A DNA stretch of 64,000 nt from Cyathus striatus (GCA_025738555.1 JAOVFP010000004.1:6324001-6388000), one strand, 5' to 3'. Shown: positions 22,293-34,434, counted from the stretch's first letter. The notes: generated from the sequence alone by a model not told the origin. Made by a program: numbers and translations.

Positions 22293-25208
22293 ATGGTGTA
22301 CGTTCCTCTCATCTATCGTCAATACCGGGCTCACTGATGTGCTTTATATTCGTAGTAAATTCACCGTAGGTATGTGATCATTCACTATTTGTTTCATCCA
22401 TTCATTTACTCATTCTCTTATCACAGATCAGATCCGTGGTCTCATGGACAGACCCACAAACATAAGAAATATGATTGTCATCGCTCACGGCGAGTTGATG
22501 GATTATCTCTAGTGTAACGCTTGTTAATGACAGTCTTCTACAGTCGACCACGGAAAGTCCACCCTTACCGATTCGTTGATCTCAAAGGCCGGTATAATCG
22601 CCTCTGAAAAGGCTGGTGTGGCTCTTGCCACACATGTACGACAAGATGAGAAGGAGCGTGGTATCACCATCAAATCAACCGCTATATCCATGTACTTCGA
22701 AGTTGATAAAGAGGATCTTCCTTCTATCAAGCAAAAAACCGATGGTTTGCATTACCCGCCTTAGAGTGAGAATGAACTCTAATTCCATCATTCACATAGG
22801 CAATGAATTTTTGATCAACTTGATCGATTCACCAGGCCACGTTGATTTCTCATCTGAAGTGACAGCTGCGCTCCGTGTAACGGACGGAGCTCTCGTCGTC
22901 GTCGACTGCGTAGATGGAGTCTGTGTTCAGACAGAAACTGTACTCCGTCAAGCGTTGACGGAGCGTATCAAGCCCGTAGTGATTATCAACAAAGTCGATC
23001 GTGCACTCCTCGAACTCCAAGTCGACAAGGAGTCCCTGTATCAATCGTTCCGACGCACCATCGAAACCGTCAACGTTATAATATCCACGTATCACGACGA
23101 AGCTCTAGGTGATGTCCAAGTACACCCAGACCATGGTACCGTTGCCTTTGGGTCAGGTCTTCATGGATGGGGGTTCACCCTACGCCAATTTGCCAACCGT
23201 TATTCTAAGAGATTTGGTGTTGATAAGGAGAAGATGATGTTTAAACTGTGGGGTGATTATTTCTTCAACCCGGCTACGAGGAAATGGACCACGAGCCCAA
23301 AAGATTCCAATGGCAAGCCACTCGAGCGTGCATTCAACACGTTCGTGCTTGATCCTATCTTCAAGATCTTCGATGCTGTTATGAACTTCAAAAAGGACGC
23401 TATTGTTTCGATGCTGGAGAAGTTGGATATTAAGCTCGCTCAGAACGAGCGCGAGCTGGAGGGCAAATCTTTGCTCAAAGTCATCATGCGCAAGTTCCTC
23501 CCTGCTGGCGATTCATTACTCGAAATGATAGTAATTAGCTTGCCTTCCCCCGCTACTGCGCAGCGATACCGTGTTCAGACGCTTTACGAGGGACCGATGG
23601 ATGATGAATCGGCTATCGGAATTCGAGACTGCGACCCTAAAGGTCCTCTCGTTCTCTACGTCTCCAAGATGGTGCCTACATCCGATAAAGGACGATTCTA
23701 CGCCTTCGGTCGTGTTTTCTCGGGTACAGCCAGCTCAGGACCCAAAATCCGCATTCAAGGACCAAAATACATCCCAGGGAGGAAAGAAGATCTATTCGTA
23801 AAATCGATTCAGCGTACGGTGCTCATGATGGGTGCATCCACTGAGCCTATAGAGGATTGTCCTGCAGGTAACATCGTCGGTCTCGTTGGTATTGATCAGT
23901 TCTTGCTTAAGAGTGGGACACTTACCACTTCGGAAACGGCACATAATATGAAGGGTATGCGGTTCTCTGTTTCTCCTGTCGTACAGGTTGCTGTGGAGGT
24001 TAAGAATGCTGTTGATTTGCCTAAGCTCGTTGAGGGTCTTAAGCGCCTGTCCAAGTCGGATCCTTGTGTCCAGATTTTGACGTCCGAAAGTGGGGAGCAC
24101 ATTGTTGCTTGTGCCGGTGAGCTTCATTTGGAGATTTGTTTAAAGGTAAGTTTTTGTGCTTCTTTCAATGACTGGGATGTGCTTATGAGGTGATAGGATT
24201 TGCAAGAAGACCATGCTGGTGTTCCGCTGAAGATTTCCGATCCTGTTGTTCCGTATCGTGAAACTGTCAAGGCCGAGTCGAGAATTGTTGCACTGTCCAA
24301 GTCCCAGAACAAGCATAATCGACTCTACGTCAAGGCTTTGCCGCTCGATGAGGAGCTCACTGCGGCCATTGAAGAAGGAAAAGTCAACTCTCGCGATGAT
24401 TTCAAGGCCCGTGCGCGTATTCTTGCTGATGAGCACGGCTGGGACATCACTGACGCCCGGAAGATCTGGTGCTTCGGTCCTGACACTACTGGCCCTAATG
24501 TGCTCGTTGACGTTACGAAGGGTGTGCAATACTTGAATGAAATCAAGGATTCGTGTATTGCTGCGTTCCAGTGGGCTACTAAGGAAGGTGTTATCTGTGA
24601 GGAGAACTTGCGCGGTGTTCGATTCAATGTTCTTGATGTTACTGTATGTGATTTTGATTTCTTGCGTTTTTTCAAGTTACTGAACGTAAATGTAGCTTCA
24701 CACTGATGCTATCCACCGTGGAGGAGGACAGATCATTCCTACCATGCGTCGAGCGTGCCACGCTGCGTGTCTCCTTGCTATACCGGGTATCCAGGAACCC
24801 GTTTTCCTTGGTGCGTATTAATACCTACAGCAAGACGAAGATCAAATGCTTACGAAGTTCACTTTTACAGTTGAAATTCAGTGTCCCGAAAATGCCATTG
24901 GCGGTATATACTCATGTCTGAACAAGCGTCGTGGGCAAGTGTTCTCTGAGGAACAGCGTCCTGGAACACCGATGTTCACAGTGAAAGCTTATCTCCCTGT
25001 GTCGGAGTCGTTCGGGTTCAACGGAGAGCTCCGTTCGCATACTGCCGGACAGGCGTTCCCGCAGTCCCTTTTTGACCATTGGGAGATTATGAGTGGGTCT
25101 CCTCTGGACAAGGGAAGCAAGATCGAGGAGTTGGTGACGAAGGTCCGCACTCGAAAGGGCCTCAAGCCTGAGATTCCCCCCCTCGACATGTACTATGACA
25201 AGCTGTAA
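22293..25208 (+). CDS. eEF2: Elongation factor 2, copy B (divergent paralogue)
   Basis: Eight exons (22293-22297, 22356-22369, 22427-22489, 22544-22744, 22800-24145, 24197-24643, 24696-24810, 24871-25208) have exactly the same lengths as copy A and encode 842 residues without a break. P-loop (AHVDHGKST), [12 protein letters not shown] and DAIHRGGGQ are kept. Several normally fixed positions are changed: the stretch before the switch I arginine reads GVALATHVR instead of [16 protein letters not shown] is NMIVIAH, and MMGRYIEP is MMGASTEP. Intron 3 starts with GC (GCGAGT) where copy A has GT. The gene is therefore intact but looks under relaxed or altered selection; it could be a specialised paralogue or an early pseudogene. 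It lies head to head with copy A. Confidence 0.9.
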
Positions 25209-26830
25209 CTGTAAGCCCTGAGGTCCGGGTAACGGGGTAAGCCTTGCGCGTGATGTTAGCGTGATGGATTGATTCCCACTAACTTTAGTTAGTAGGGTTA
25301 TGGAGACCGAAATTCAGGAATTTTTGGCAGTAATTTTCATGCTGTGCAGTTGAGTTTGAATATTTTCGGCATTTCCCCCATTTTCACCTTTGTGTGACCT
25401 GTTTCAGCCTTTCATTTCTTTCGCCTCGTATATATATCTCGTGTCTCTTGTTTTACTCGCTGTTCATTTTCTCCTCTATTCTTCCTTTAACCTCCCTCGT
25501 ATTAAACCATGTCCGTTCCTCTTAACGGTGTTATCGTCGCTGCAATGTTAAGTAGGGTGCTTTGTCTCTCAGTCAACTGCTGGTACCTATTGCAACCCAG
25601 GATTCGTTTGATTTCATAGTGCTCAAGTTATTGTTACGACGTCAATTGGAGATTGCATATTCCATGAAATTTTGAAATTTCAACGTTTAACACTCGTAAC
25701 GGTATTAGTGCTTCTCTCTTTCCTTTTTCTTTCCACACATTTATTCTACCCATACAATATTTTGTTCATACTTACATGGCTCTCAGATTGCTGTTCCATG
25801 TTTCTTCGCCCCCGCTTGCCTGTTTGAATGTTTCTTACTCTCCTTATCTTCTCCCTCCTTTTTTGTGACCAATTCAATACTCCTAGTGGCTTCCTGCATT
25901 TTTATAACTTCCACAAATGTTTCCTACCTGTACTTCATTTCATTCGCACTGCATGGTCATAATAAGTACTGTACCATGTCTCCTCGCCTCCATTGCCTGG
26001 TTGTTGCTCACTTTTCTTACCATTTCTTTCTTTCCACTTATTTATGCAGCGTGTAGTATGTACTATAATTTTATCGTGCTACGTTATTTAACTACAAACG
26101 TGTTATATATGTATTTTATAACATAAGTAATCCGGTTTTCATGTCTTTCGTCATCGAGATAATTAGTGGGCTTTGCCGGCGACAGCCGGCTCTAGGTATT
26201 ATTCAATAGCTTACGTTAGCGTTGAGCTTTTTGTTGGTTTTTACTAAAAGTTTAAAATCAAGACCTATGACGCCCCCGTTCAGCTTAGTGTAGAAATATA
26301 TTACTAATCAAATGTCTTCATGATCATCAGCGCCCACCTCCACATATGCATTTAGATAGTTTACTATACTTCTTATGTATTCTACAGACAATGTGCTCCG
26401 CTTTTTATGTATTTAAGTAGTTTACAATGTACCGTAAATACTTATCCATTTGCCTCATGCTTCCTTCCCCTGCGTGCTTTGAGGTCAAATGTAACGCCGT
26501 CGTCGTCGATGCGTCGTTTATTACAACACTTAGGAGAGACGTAATGGCCTTCGTACAAAGCATGAGCCTAACATTCCTCTAGATTTATTTGATAAAAAGA
26601 AAGAAAAAGCACAAGGATAAGATAAGTATGCAACGAAAAGGTCAGTATTCTAAAGTGACCGGGCGCTAAAATATTTGTAGTTATTTGGCTCTAGATTTGC
26701 ATCACGCGGAAGTTGGAAGTAGGAACACACGTGTATCAACGTCTAATCTCCAGCCCAGTGTCGCCTCTTCCCAGTTCTCAACAAGCAGAGGCTGTTTCTC
26801 CCATACAGTAACAAAAGGCGAACACAGAAC
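25209..26830. other. Gene-free stretch downstream of eEF2 copy B
   Basis: T- and C-rich DNA. Two loosely similar pyrimidine-rich blocks (about 25715-25860 and 25905-26050, each with CCATGT.TC.TCGCC) suggest an old tandem duplication. A copy of the dispersed GTGGGC..TGCCG motif lies at 26168-26195. No gene seen. Confidence 0.4.
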
Positions 26831-27795
26831 ATGTCTTTCCACTTCCCGCCAGAAATCGAGGATTAAATATTCAACTCGGTCGTTATCTCCCGCCCCTACC
26901 TTCCTACAGATGTCCACTTGGCTTTGATATCTAAGCGAGTCCAATCCTAGTACTAAGCCTCTTACAAACGCTTAAGTTTCCACTAAATCTGACCATCGTA
27001 AAGCATAGAACCGATATTATACAAGACATTGATGTTCGAGGGCAATCGTTGGGGTGACATTGCCCGGAATGTCGATCGGGAAATTTAATGGTTAACGAAA
27101 GCAAATTTGCGCTTGCCCTTCAATCAAAACCTGCATCATTTTCCCAGAGAAGCGTTAAAAACCTTCTTATCTTCAACTCCGTAACCGAAAAATTTATATC
27201 GAACATACTTTCCGTTTGCACTGCGGTCGAGCATCTCGGAGCTTACTTCCAATTTTCCACCAATCCAGATCTCTGGAAGCTTATCACAGCCATGCCACTC
27301 CGCTCCTTTGAATCCAGCGAACATTTACATCATATACCGTTGGATACACCTCATACGTTTCAAAACATGACCTACCTTTCGGTGCATGGCGATTTAGACC
27401 AAGATCAACTCATTCCTAAGGAGTCCGTTAAATACTTTCCGTCCCTTACGCACTTCGCCATCAGAGTTGGGGATTTTGATGACGATTTCTCGATGAAGTT
27501 GAAAATAGTAATGGATAACTTTCCCCTCTTGAAAACCCTTACCGTTTTACTTGATAAGTATTACGATTGGGGAGATCTAGGATGCGATGAAGAGATAAAT
27601 ATATGGCTGAATTTAGATAAAAGGATCGAAGTTATAGATTCAAATGCGCAATTCAATAGGCTTTGGGAGGAGAGGATGACTACTGGAGTAAATGATTTCA
27701 GAGGCTTTCATTTTAGGAGGAGGACAAGACGAGTGCTCTTCAGCGATGAAGAATATTCGATAAACCCTAGCGATGACTGGTGGTGGACGTTCTGA
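26831..27795 (+). pseudogene. F-box-like family gene with broken 5' exon
   Basis: This is related to the gene at 20408. Exon 1 starts MSFHFPPEIED, but a TAA stop at 26864 replaces the expected GAA codon. The 52-nt intron donor is lost and a frame change follows the IEPILYKTL segment. From 27088 a 235-codon frame stays open and holds the leucine-rich body (KNLLIFNSV, MTYLSVHGD, FPSLTHFAIRV) and the conserved C-terminal part (LDKRIEVIDS). The downstream open frame could still be translated from a later ATG, but as a family member it is broken. Confidence 0.7.
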
Positions 27796-27968
27796 TATGA
27801 TATTGTAGTTTACATTCTTATTTGGTTTCTACTAAGACAGACTTTCTGTGCCTTTATACTATGTGTATTTTGAAGCGCCGGCTGCGTCGGAATATACATT
27901 TCTTAGCACATGTTTAATTTTACAAATACAACAAAATAACATATATTTTGGACGGATGATTTTATCTT

Positions 27969-28075
27969 AGACTTCGTAACCGACAAATTTCTATTGGGCA
28001 TACTTTCTGTTTGCACAGAGGTCGAGCGTCCCTCACTTGCTTACTTCTCATTTTCCAACAATCCAGATTCCTACC
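27969..28075 (+). pseudogene. Short F-box-like gene fragment
   Basis: This segment repeats, with many changes, the part of the preceding pseudogene around 27175-27275 (TTCGTAACCGACAAATTTCT, CATACTTTCYGTTTGCAC and CAATCCAGAT are shared). It is a second, more decayed tandem copy. Confidence 0.6.
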
Positions 28076-28870
28076 ACGTTCCATAATGTCGCTCGTTGAT
28101 TCCATGAGTATGTACGATCAACCATTCGTTCCATTGACCATGGTGCACGCTCGGGGCATCATTGCGCTGGCATAGCCTCCCCGCCTCTGATTCGTATTAC
28201 GGGCTTCCTAGCAAGGTATTATGACACACTCCATGTACACCCCCCTTCTACACCACTCACTTATGATGCACAAAGTGTCAGGGCCGTCTAATCAATACCT
28301 CGATGAAGATGGAGCTTAAGAGTAGCTGGCATCGGATTAGATCTTGTGCGAATAAATTCCTACCATCGCAATAACCCACTATTTCAATGCACTACTTTAT
28401 CTCTGACATTTATTGAATTTATACAAAATTACTCTATTCTTACTACTTACACTACCCCCTTCGCTCACTCATCACTTGCAGCCATGCGAACTAAATGCAG
28501 CTGTCTGGTACACCGGAGTATATTGATGTTCGTTTGTTCTGTATTTTCGTGTCATCACGTGCTCTAATCTGGTTAGCCTAGGGAACTTCCTCAAAAAAGT
28601 GCACATGTAAGTACGTAAGACGAATAGAGAATACGAATATTGCTCTGCTACGATGTTCGAGTTTCTGATGTGCTTTCTGGGTGTTTTGTTCCATACAATT
28701 GGGTTATTTTGGTCAATTATATTTTGAGTTTATGTACCCAGTAGTCCACGGATGTTTCTAAGAGATGATAATGCATCATTGCATATTTATGGTACGTGAT
28801 TTGAAAAATTCCGTCTCCATGTTAAAGGAAAAGTACCAAAAAGATTTCATCACGCAATGTTCATTTTGAA
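28076..28870. other. Gene-free stretch
   Basis: No gene or repeat recognised apart from scattered short open frames. Confidence 0.35.
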
Positions 28871-28968
28871 TGAGTCGACCCAGGATCGAACTGAAGACCT
28901 TCTGTGATTGCGCGTCGTTAATATGATGCTTGTAAAACAGATGCGATAACCAACTACGCCATCGACCC
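28871..28968 (-). tRNA. tRNA-Val (anticodon TAC) with intron
   Basis: The minus strand folds as a full cloverleaf. The acceptor stem is GGGTCGA with TCGACTC plus discriminator A, the D-arm contains GCGTAGTTGGTTATCGC, and the anticodon stem is TCTGT/ACAGA. The anticodon TAC lies at 28934-28932. The T-arm is TTCAG, TTCGATC, CTGGG (two G:U pairs). An intron of about 24 nt (28930-28907) sits at the canonical place, one base after the anticodon. It decodes GUA valine codons. Confidence 0.85.
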
Positions 28969-30093
28969 ATTAATGGTAGCATATTTCTGAGTATTATGTG
29001 GCGACAACCTCAACCTCAAAAGATGGATCTACTTCCAGGTCAAATGTTTCAACATCGTTGGCAGTGTCAATGACGATAGCAGCTATAATAGATTATCTGT
29101 TTCTTGATTGAACACTGAAGAGTCGTATAGTTGCTAAGAAAGTCAGAAAGTGGTCAAGGAGGCAGTACAAGATTAATAATCAAATTGTCCATCATTGCTG
29201 TGTAGTACCTCAACTAATGCTATGGATATAACAGATGATTAAGAGTGATAATCAAATTCTAAATGACTCAACTGTTCTCCTTTCAGATGTGTCCATTATC
29301 TGCATTCAGATCGTCCATTTTGTTAGGCAGTGCGGTGTGGTCACCGTGTAACGAAGCACTGACCCAAATTCTATAATTCCGACGTACCTTAAGTTCTCAT
29401 TGTGATATCATAGCGTACATTCAATGTTGCTTCAAAAAGAAGGTGACGACACAAAAATGAGATTCTTATCAGATGAACTTAGATCGATCTGATTTACATG
29501 GATGATGATAGAGTTATAAACGTCTGTCGGATTTTCTGTACATCATTGCAGTGCCGAAAAAATTGCTAGTCAGCACAGGGCACACTATATGCGCATCGCC
29601 GGACGGTCGCGCACACCCCAACGCCGTTTGAGCGCTGATGTCAGCGCTACGCCCGCTCTTAGTGATCAGTTGCTTTAGTATAGATTTTAGTAAATCTTCT
29701 TCAGTAACCTTCAGTATATACATTATACATACAATTTTACAGGGACATTAGCATGTACCAGAATAAGGATTGCTCCAACAGTTCTCACAGTGGCTAATTA
29801 TATATACGTATCGGACTCTGTGATGCTTACTAGTACTAGAACTTGATTACCTATGACAAATGTAGTATAATCTCCTTTTTGAGTACTCCGATCGAATCTT
29901 TGACTTCGGTATAATCATCCCCTGTTGTTGTTATTATCATGATGAAAAGCCTGTACAGTGCATGATCGAGCATGTATAAAGCTCGAGCGCTTTAGATTTT
30001 TCATCCACAGTAGAGCTGGTTCTCTACTCTCGACATTATCACTATCGTTATTGTTTTTGTTCTTCTTGAGCAGGGCTCGTCAATATATCTCGA
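28969..30093. other. Gene-free stretch
   Basis: AT-rich; a 69-codon minus-strand frame near 29514-29723 has no recognisable domain. No gene is supported. Confidence 0.35.
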
Positions 30094-31708
30094 ATGCCGC
30101 ATCCTGAACATGATATAAAGTACGTCTTTCAAACTTTATGGAACAATATATTCAGACTGGGCGGAAGATTCATAGAATTTTGTATTCAATACTCGAGCTT
30201 AGGTTAGTTCCCGATTGTTCTGTCGCAACTGACTTAAATAAAGTTTAAAAGCCTTGGTGTATTACGACTATATCCTCACACTTCCATCCGAAATTAAACA
30301 TATCTGGTCTTCTCCTTTTCGCTTGACGACTGCGTTGTATTTCTGTTGTCGATATTCGTTGATTGCGAATGTGGTGTATGCGTTGGCGGTGAATGGGAGG
30401 TTTCCATTAAGGGTATGTACGATAATGATATATCACATATCATTTGATTTATTTAACGCATTCAATCCAGTGGGTATTTTGGAATAATTTGTGACGACTA
30501 CTAAATTATCGGGAAAGTTGCGATGCTGCTTATAAAGTCTCGTCGGCGCTCAGTGTACTCGGACGGGCTGCAATCGTTGGTACGTTCATTCTAGTGATAT
30601 TCACGCACTCCATTACCTCGAGCATATACTAATTTCAATTATATCAACTTAAATAGTAGTATGGGGTATGCGCACATATGCCGTGTTTAGCGGAAGCCGC
30701 GTCATCGTAGTTATATTCGGACCGCTAGGATTGTCAGTGGTAGTATTAGCAGCGGTATGATATATCTACTAGTACTTTCATTTTTCTGAACCAGATCTGA
30801 TCGTAGATGCATGTACCAAATGTGTCATGTTCAGGAAAATGTGATGATACTACGTGAGTGAAAATACCACCATAAACTAACTTCCGTTAATTATATTTTT
30901 AAAGAGGTGTCGTTTTAATGTTTTTACCTTACGAATTTAAACCAACAAATGTACGCGTACAGCAACCGACCTCCTTTCAGCTATCACGGTAGTGTTTGAG
31001 GTACTTCTAACAGCTTGTTCGACGCTCCGTGCTGTGCAGGCTATAAAAATTGGCGGGTCGTGGAAGGAACAGAGAGATGGGCTAATGTTTATGATTCTAG
31101 AACAGGGTATGTATCTGTTGCTCTCTTCCAGAATTTTCTGAGTTAAATGTCTGAAACAGGTTTATTATATTTCGTGTGAGCAGTTACATACCACGGCCAT
31201 GCTATATGTACTGACGCTAGTAGGTTTGTGACGGGATTTACGGCAGCTGCTTTGGTTCTTAACTATGTACGTTATGAACTATTTTGAATACATTCTTGCT
31301 GACGATTATCATTTAGACAGAACCTGTACGTGTTAATTTGCATCCAATGTGCAAGTGCCCTGAACTTCCACTGATAGAACGGGTCATTCCCCAAACGTCT
31401 CCTAAACAGCTTTACGATTCCGTACTTCCCCGTTCCTTATCTCCCTTCGCAATTGATTTTAACGTTAGTTTTTTTGTAGAATATCAGGAATTATGACGGC
31501 TCGGTTTGTACTCCACCTGCGTCAGTGGGACAGAGAGCATACAAATGTAGCTACAACGAATAACGAGCCCGACCGGGAGGTAATGCGAAGTGCTGGAGTG
31601 ATGAGATTCGCTTCAGGAAGAAGCTTTGGTGAACTCACAGTTATTAATGAGTTTGGGGAGGATCCAGTAAGGTTTGGCAGAAGAGAAGTTTTATCAGAAG
31701 ACTGTTGA
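30094..31708 (+). CDS. DUF6533-family multi-pass membrane protein, possibly broken in exon 3
   Basis: Exon 1 (30094-30202) and exon 2 (30252-30412) join in phase into the DUF6533 signature LVYYDYILTLPSEIKHIW. This signature is the N-terminal part of a large agaricomycete membrane-protein family of unknown function. Later exon pieces carry the usual body: AYKVSSALSVLGRAAIV (about 30518-30580), TYAVFSGSRVIVVIFGPLG (from 30661), MHVPNVSCSGKC (about 30807), VVFEVLLTACSTLRAVQAI (from 30983) and FTAAALVLNY. The last exon (about 31480-31708) reads ISGIMTARFVLHLRQWDREH. The expected acceptor of exon 3 near 30470 is followed by stops in all frames, so either a non-standard splice is used or the gene has lost function. 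The last exon is clean. Confidence 0.7.
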
Positions 31709-31874
31709 AATGAAGTGATGTAATTACAGTCATTCAGACGATTTACGTCCTAAACAGTAGTTAGTGTACAATGGTTTATACAGTAGTCCATCGTACATTA
31801 GTAATTTAGTGAACATGTACTAGTAATACTACAATACCTGTCTCACCCAGTCCGGGTACCCAGACCCAGACCCA

Positions 31875-33398
31875 TCACAAGATTCTGCCTTCCATCCTCC
31901 GCCCGTTAACAAAGAAGCCATGTTTAACAATCATCTTCACACCCCCGTACCTCGCTTCCCCTACCTCTTCTGAAAACATCTTCAACATGCCCACTTGGTT
32001 CGCTTTCAACTCCCTCGCAAAATTAATTGATACCTCGCTCAGGTACCGTAACCCATCCTGATCTCGCCCAGACCAAAACCGAGACTTCAACATCTGCTTG
32101 AGATCTTCAATCGCTGAGTTATATTCCACATCGTGATCGAAATGAAGTTCCAGAGCCTCCAAATTTGGAAGTACCAGTAGCGAATCAGGGTCGTTTGATT
32201 CATATCTCGTCAACCACCACAGATCATCCACGGAGTGGTCACTGGAAAGCCGGTGTACTTCCAATCTTCTGACATTATTCACTTCTTCATCGTCCCATCC
32301 TTTGCTTAATGGTATCCCGTGGAGTATAAGCGTATCGAGATGGCAATTCGATCTTCGGAGGAAAGGTAAGACGGAAGACTGGTATATCTCCCCTAAAAAG
32401 GATGTCCCGCAGTCCAGTTTTAGATTTTTGAGACGAGGCGAGTTGAAAGAGAGGAGCTGGTTGACTATTTGTACAAAGTCACCTGAGAGGTGTAAGGTTT
32501 TCAGTTTCGGGAGGGGTATAGCTGTCTGTGTCGCTTGTCGACCTGTGTTTCCGAAAAACTGCAGCGATGTTAGATTTGGCATGGACGTTAGAAGGGTATG
32601 TAATTCGTCTCTCTCAAATATATTACTATCTGATGTAAATTTCGTGATTTGGGACCAAGGGAACATAAGCCTCTGCACGGGATTGGTAAACGCTCGTATC
32701 GTAATCTCAGTGAGAGCAGGCATGTCGCGATGGAAAACCAAATGCTGGTTTTCAGGAACATCGTCCAGGATGGTAAGCCGTTTGAGATACAGGCAGGGGA
32801 CGGAATCTTGGAATTCGATTTGCACTTTTTCTAGGAGTTCCCACCCAATCTGAAGGTCCTCCCATCTCCAGGCGCATTTCGCTATCTCCTCTAAGACATC
32901 CAGAGAGAATAGCTTGGGGGTACAAGTACGCGAGAATGAGAGAGTCAATGGGGCCTCTCCGGATCGTCGTATACATTGACTTAGGAACGGTCCGATCATA
33001 CGTAGGACGGATGTGATATTTCTCCCACGTTTGACGTGAAAGTCGACGTAGACATGAGACCAGAGGAGGGGATAATTGAGGGCTACGTTACGCCAAAATG
33101 AGCAGACACGCGTTATAACACGTACGAAGGTGGTTGGATTGCATATTGTAACCGACCCATGGTCGTCGAACGAGGCATGTTGGCAGAAGAAGAATATGTG
33201 TCCCAGGAGGTCCTCTGGGAGACGTCGGATAGGTGCGAGGAGACTTGAGCGTTCGAAGACGAATTGGTGGAGTTCGTCGCGCCGTTTTTGAAGGGATGAG
33301 AGAACATTTTGGAGGTGGGTGATTTCGGTGTTTAGAAGGCTTAGCTCGTCTTTTGCGCTTGCTGCTGATTTTGAATCGAGGTATGTGTCAGATGGCAT
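31875..33398 (-). CDS. F-box protein with N-terminal coiled coil, 507 aa
   Basis: Single-exon minus-strand frame of 507 codons. Residues about 15-52 form a coiled coil (KDELSLLNTEITHLQNVLSS). The F-box follows at about 57-110 (APIRRLPEDLLGHIFFFC, then VCSFWRNVALNYPLLW). The rest is a leucine-rich body (FPWSQITKF, LPKLKTLHLSGDF, LPNLEALELHFDHD). This coiled coil plus F-box layout is among the most expanded agaricomycete families and fits an SCF ubiquitin-ligase substrate receptor. The frame is intact, no introns are needed, and the start MPSDTYLDSKS lies just before the coiled coil. Confidence 0.88.
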   Translation of the reverse strand: MPSDTYLDSKSAASAKDELSLLNTEITHLQNVLSSLQKRRDELHQFVFERSSLLAPIRRLPEDLLGHIFFFCQHASFDDHGSVTICNPTTFVRVITRVCSFWRNVALNYPLLWSHVYVDFHVKRGRNITSVLRMIGPFLSQCIRRSGEAPLTLSFSRTCTPKLFSLDVLEEIAKCAWRWEDLQIGWELLEKVQIEFQDSVPCLYLKRLTILDDVPENQHLVFHRDMPALTEITIRAFTNPVQRLMFPWSQITKFTSDSNIFERDELHTLLTSMPNLTSLQFFGNTGRQATQTAIPLPKLKTLHLSGDFVQIVNQLLSFNSPRLKNLKLDCGTSFLGEIYQSSVLPFLRRSNCHLDTLILHGIPLSKGWDDEEVNNVRRLEVHRLSSDHSVDDLWWLTRYESNDPDSLLVLPNLEALELHFDHDVEYNSAIEDLKQMLKSRFWSGRDQDGLRYLSEVSINFARELKANQVGMLKMFSEEVGEARYGGVKMIVKHGFFVNGRRMEGRIL

Positions 33399-33836
33399 GA
33401 TGTTGTTTCGTAGAAGTTCTGTTTCATTGGGGAGAGGGGATATGCGCAGCGAAGGGCCGCTTGGCTTGGAGCATGAATCGCATATCTCGTGAGGAATGCT
33501 GGAGATAGCATGATGAGCGAACAGGGATTTGTCATGTTACGCTTGAAGTTTACTGGGCTAACGTACTGAATTATTGCATTATGCATACCAGTTTCAGGTA
33601 TAAATGAAATTACAACGAAGAATAAACCTAGTTTCAAGGCGAAGGGATGATGAGGGGATAGCTTGTTGCGTGGTGAGGGGTGGTGAGACGAGCGACAGTC
33701 ACACAGATGAAAATCGAACACGCGGCTACGTTAAATCTATTTTTAGGTACACCTGGGGTTTGCGGAGATGGGCGCTGGCGGCTGATTGGGCTGAGCTGCG
33801 CTGAGCGCCGCTTGTGTTGATCGGCGTTTGTTAGTA
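33399..33836. other. Upstream region of the F-box gene
   Basis: Presumed promoter and leader of the minus-strand F-box gene. No other feature is seen. Confidence 0.35.
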
Positions 33837-34434
33837 GGGGGGGTCAGAGTTGACAGATTCAAGGTGGATTCAGTGATGTCGATTCTGACATCCAAAACCG
33901 TGGGAGAATCGTGAATCGAACTCGATGTGCGAAGCGACTTTTTAGCTGCTTCGCACATGGATTTGGATTCGTCATTCTCCCATGGTCAACTACTTTTTCA
34001 CCTTTCCAACACCTTTCTCCATACCTTGTCCATACCTTCTTCATATTTTGGCAGCATACTAATTGCAAATTTCACAACGTATTGGCTTCTGTCATAGAGA
34101 ACATGAATTTTCATTGTACTTTAATACATAATAAAATTTGTATCTTCAACGACTTGAAGCAACTTGAAGTGTAAATTTTGTACTTACAATAAATAATAAT
34201 TTATAACTAGTAGCCAATAGGAAGCTTCTAATTCCGATAATATATTATGTCATACATAAATTCCACACGAGTTTCACAGAATCCAAAATGCAGAATCAAG
34301 GCAGAATCAAAAATTAAAATGGGGCAGTCAGAGTGAATCGCGATTCCAGGCAGATTTTGATCGCTCAGAATCGCTCAGAATCAAAGCCGAATCGAAGTCC
34401 GAATCCATCAAGAATCGGCTACTCTGACCCCCCC
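33837..34434. mobile_element. 598-bp MITE with TAGTA target duplication
   Basis: The ends read GGGGGGGTCAGAGT and, in reverse complement, the same; TIR similarity extends about 38 bp to TGGATTC. Direct repeats TAGTA flank it at 33832-33836 and 34435-34439. Inside are many GATTC/GAATC units and a long imperfect hairpin (about 33899-33992, tip GTGCGAAGC...GCTTCGCAC). There is no coding capacity, so it is non-autonomous. Confidence 0.82.

Noticed and set aside
32302..32853. 183-codon plus-strand frame inside the F-box gene
   Set aside because: Antisense shadow of the intact 507-codon F-box gene.
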